In this document: positions 63,778 to 64,000 of the stretch, piece by piece
Numbering within the stretch: the first letter of the stretch is position 1
Layout: each line of letters begins with the position of its first letter
Assembly: GCF_910594005.1 (NCBI RefSeq)
Contig: NC_057828.1
Location: 10,738,235 to 10,802,234 of the forward strand
DNA length: 64,000 nucleotides
Reading direction: 5' to 3'
Source of the DNA: Cervus elaphus
Taxonomy: Eukaryota > Chordata > Mammalia > Artiodactyla > Cervidae
Program-made: the position numbers and the translations under genes
The notes under the pieces: model-generated
The model's input: only the letters and a program-made list of their open reading frames with translations
Databases searched by the model: none
Told to the model about the DNA's origin: nothing

Positions 63778-64000
63778 AGCATTAAAATATCAGGAAGGAG
63801 ACAATGTGGGAAATTATGTGTCTTATGGCCAATCAAAATGATATAATACATTCAGTGTATAAATGAGTGTATATGTATATGTATGTATAATGTATATTCT
63901 CAGAAACTAAAAGGAAGAGTTAAAGTAAATATTAACAACTTACATATTCCTATAAGTGCAAACACAAGTATATATTATTAACTGATTATTTATGCCCAAA

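Overview
This window reads as nuclear DNA of a ruminant, most likely a bovid. The evidence is the repeat complement: BovB (an RTE-type LINE), tRNA-Glu-headed Bov-tA and dimeric Bov-A SINEs, ruminant L1 (L1-BT type) 3' ends, CHR-type SINEs and a mariner MITE of the BTMAR type, over an older mammalian layer of MIR, L2, old L1, MLT1 and LTR remnants. Cattle, bison, sheep, goat and deer cannot be told apart here by eye.

I found no host protein-coding exon, RNA gene, CpG island or convincing promoter. Every long open frame I could assign lies in a retroelement: the two halves of an L1 ORF2 at 2.9-5.1 kb, BovB reverse transcriptase pieces at 10.6-11.9, 28.9-29.8, 41.4-43.1 and 63.5 kb, and antisense shadows of these. 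The remaining open frames are short, start from arbitrary ATGs and resemble nothing I recognise. The best description is an intergenic (or very large intronic) A+T-rich gene desert.

Layout. 0-6.3 kb: MIR, L1 ends, a BovB 3' piece, two SINEs and a young 5'-inverted L1 (2922-5450) with a perfect 18-bp target-site duplication. 6.3-9.5 kb: unique DNA, a Bov-A dimer and an L1 3' end. 9.6-12.1 kb: two BovB copies, the second splitting a Bov-tA SINE. 12.9-15.9 kb: a SINE, MIR and minus-strand BovB with a small fold-back. 16.2-21.6 kb: SINEs, an 88-bp BovB insertion, a BovB carrying three later insertions (18.07-19.82 kb), another BovB, and a diverged unclassified repeat pair. 23-32.3 kb: Bov-tA copies, CHR SINEs, a solo LTR, a BovB and an antisense L2. 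32.9-36.7 kb: old L1, L2, a mariner MITE, an L1 with a nested Bov-A dimer, and an LTR-like block. 38-43.1 kb: antisense old L1, SINEs, MER-type remnants and a BovB with a nested L1. 44.5-52.7 kb: L1 ends, an MLT1-like LTR split by L1, SINEs and BovB. 53.6-55.5 kb: an old L1 carrying a young L1 end. 55.7-64 kb: two LTR-like blocks, a Bov-A dimer, MIR, L2, an inverted old L1 3' end and an L1/BovB/SINE junction cluster.

The parts do not form a pathway. The only functional logic is parasitic: L1 and BovB enzymes mobilised themselves and the SINEs, leaving target-site duplications and nesting orders that can be read as a relative chronology. I saw no undescribed biological system. The most informative items are the nested insertions, the twin-primed L1, a CHR-type SINE inside BovB, and the unassigned repeat pair at 19.97/21.2 kb. 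All assignments are by eye from remembered family sequences; boundaries are usually good to about 10-20 bp, and to the base where a target-site duplication is quoted.
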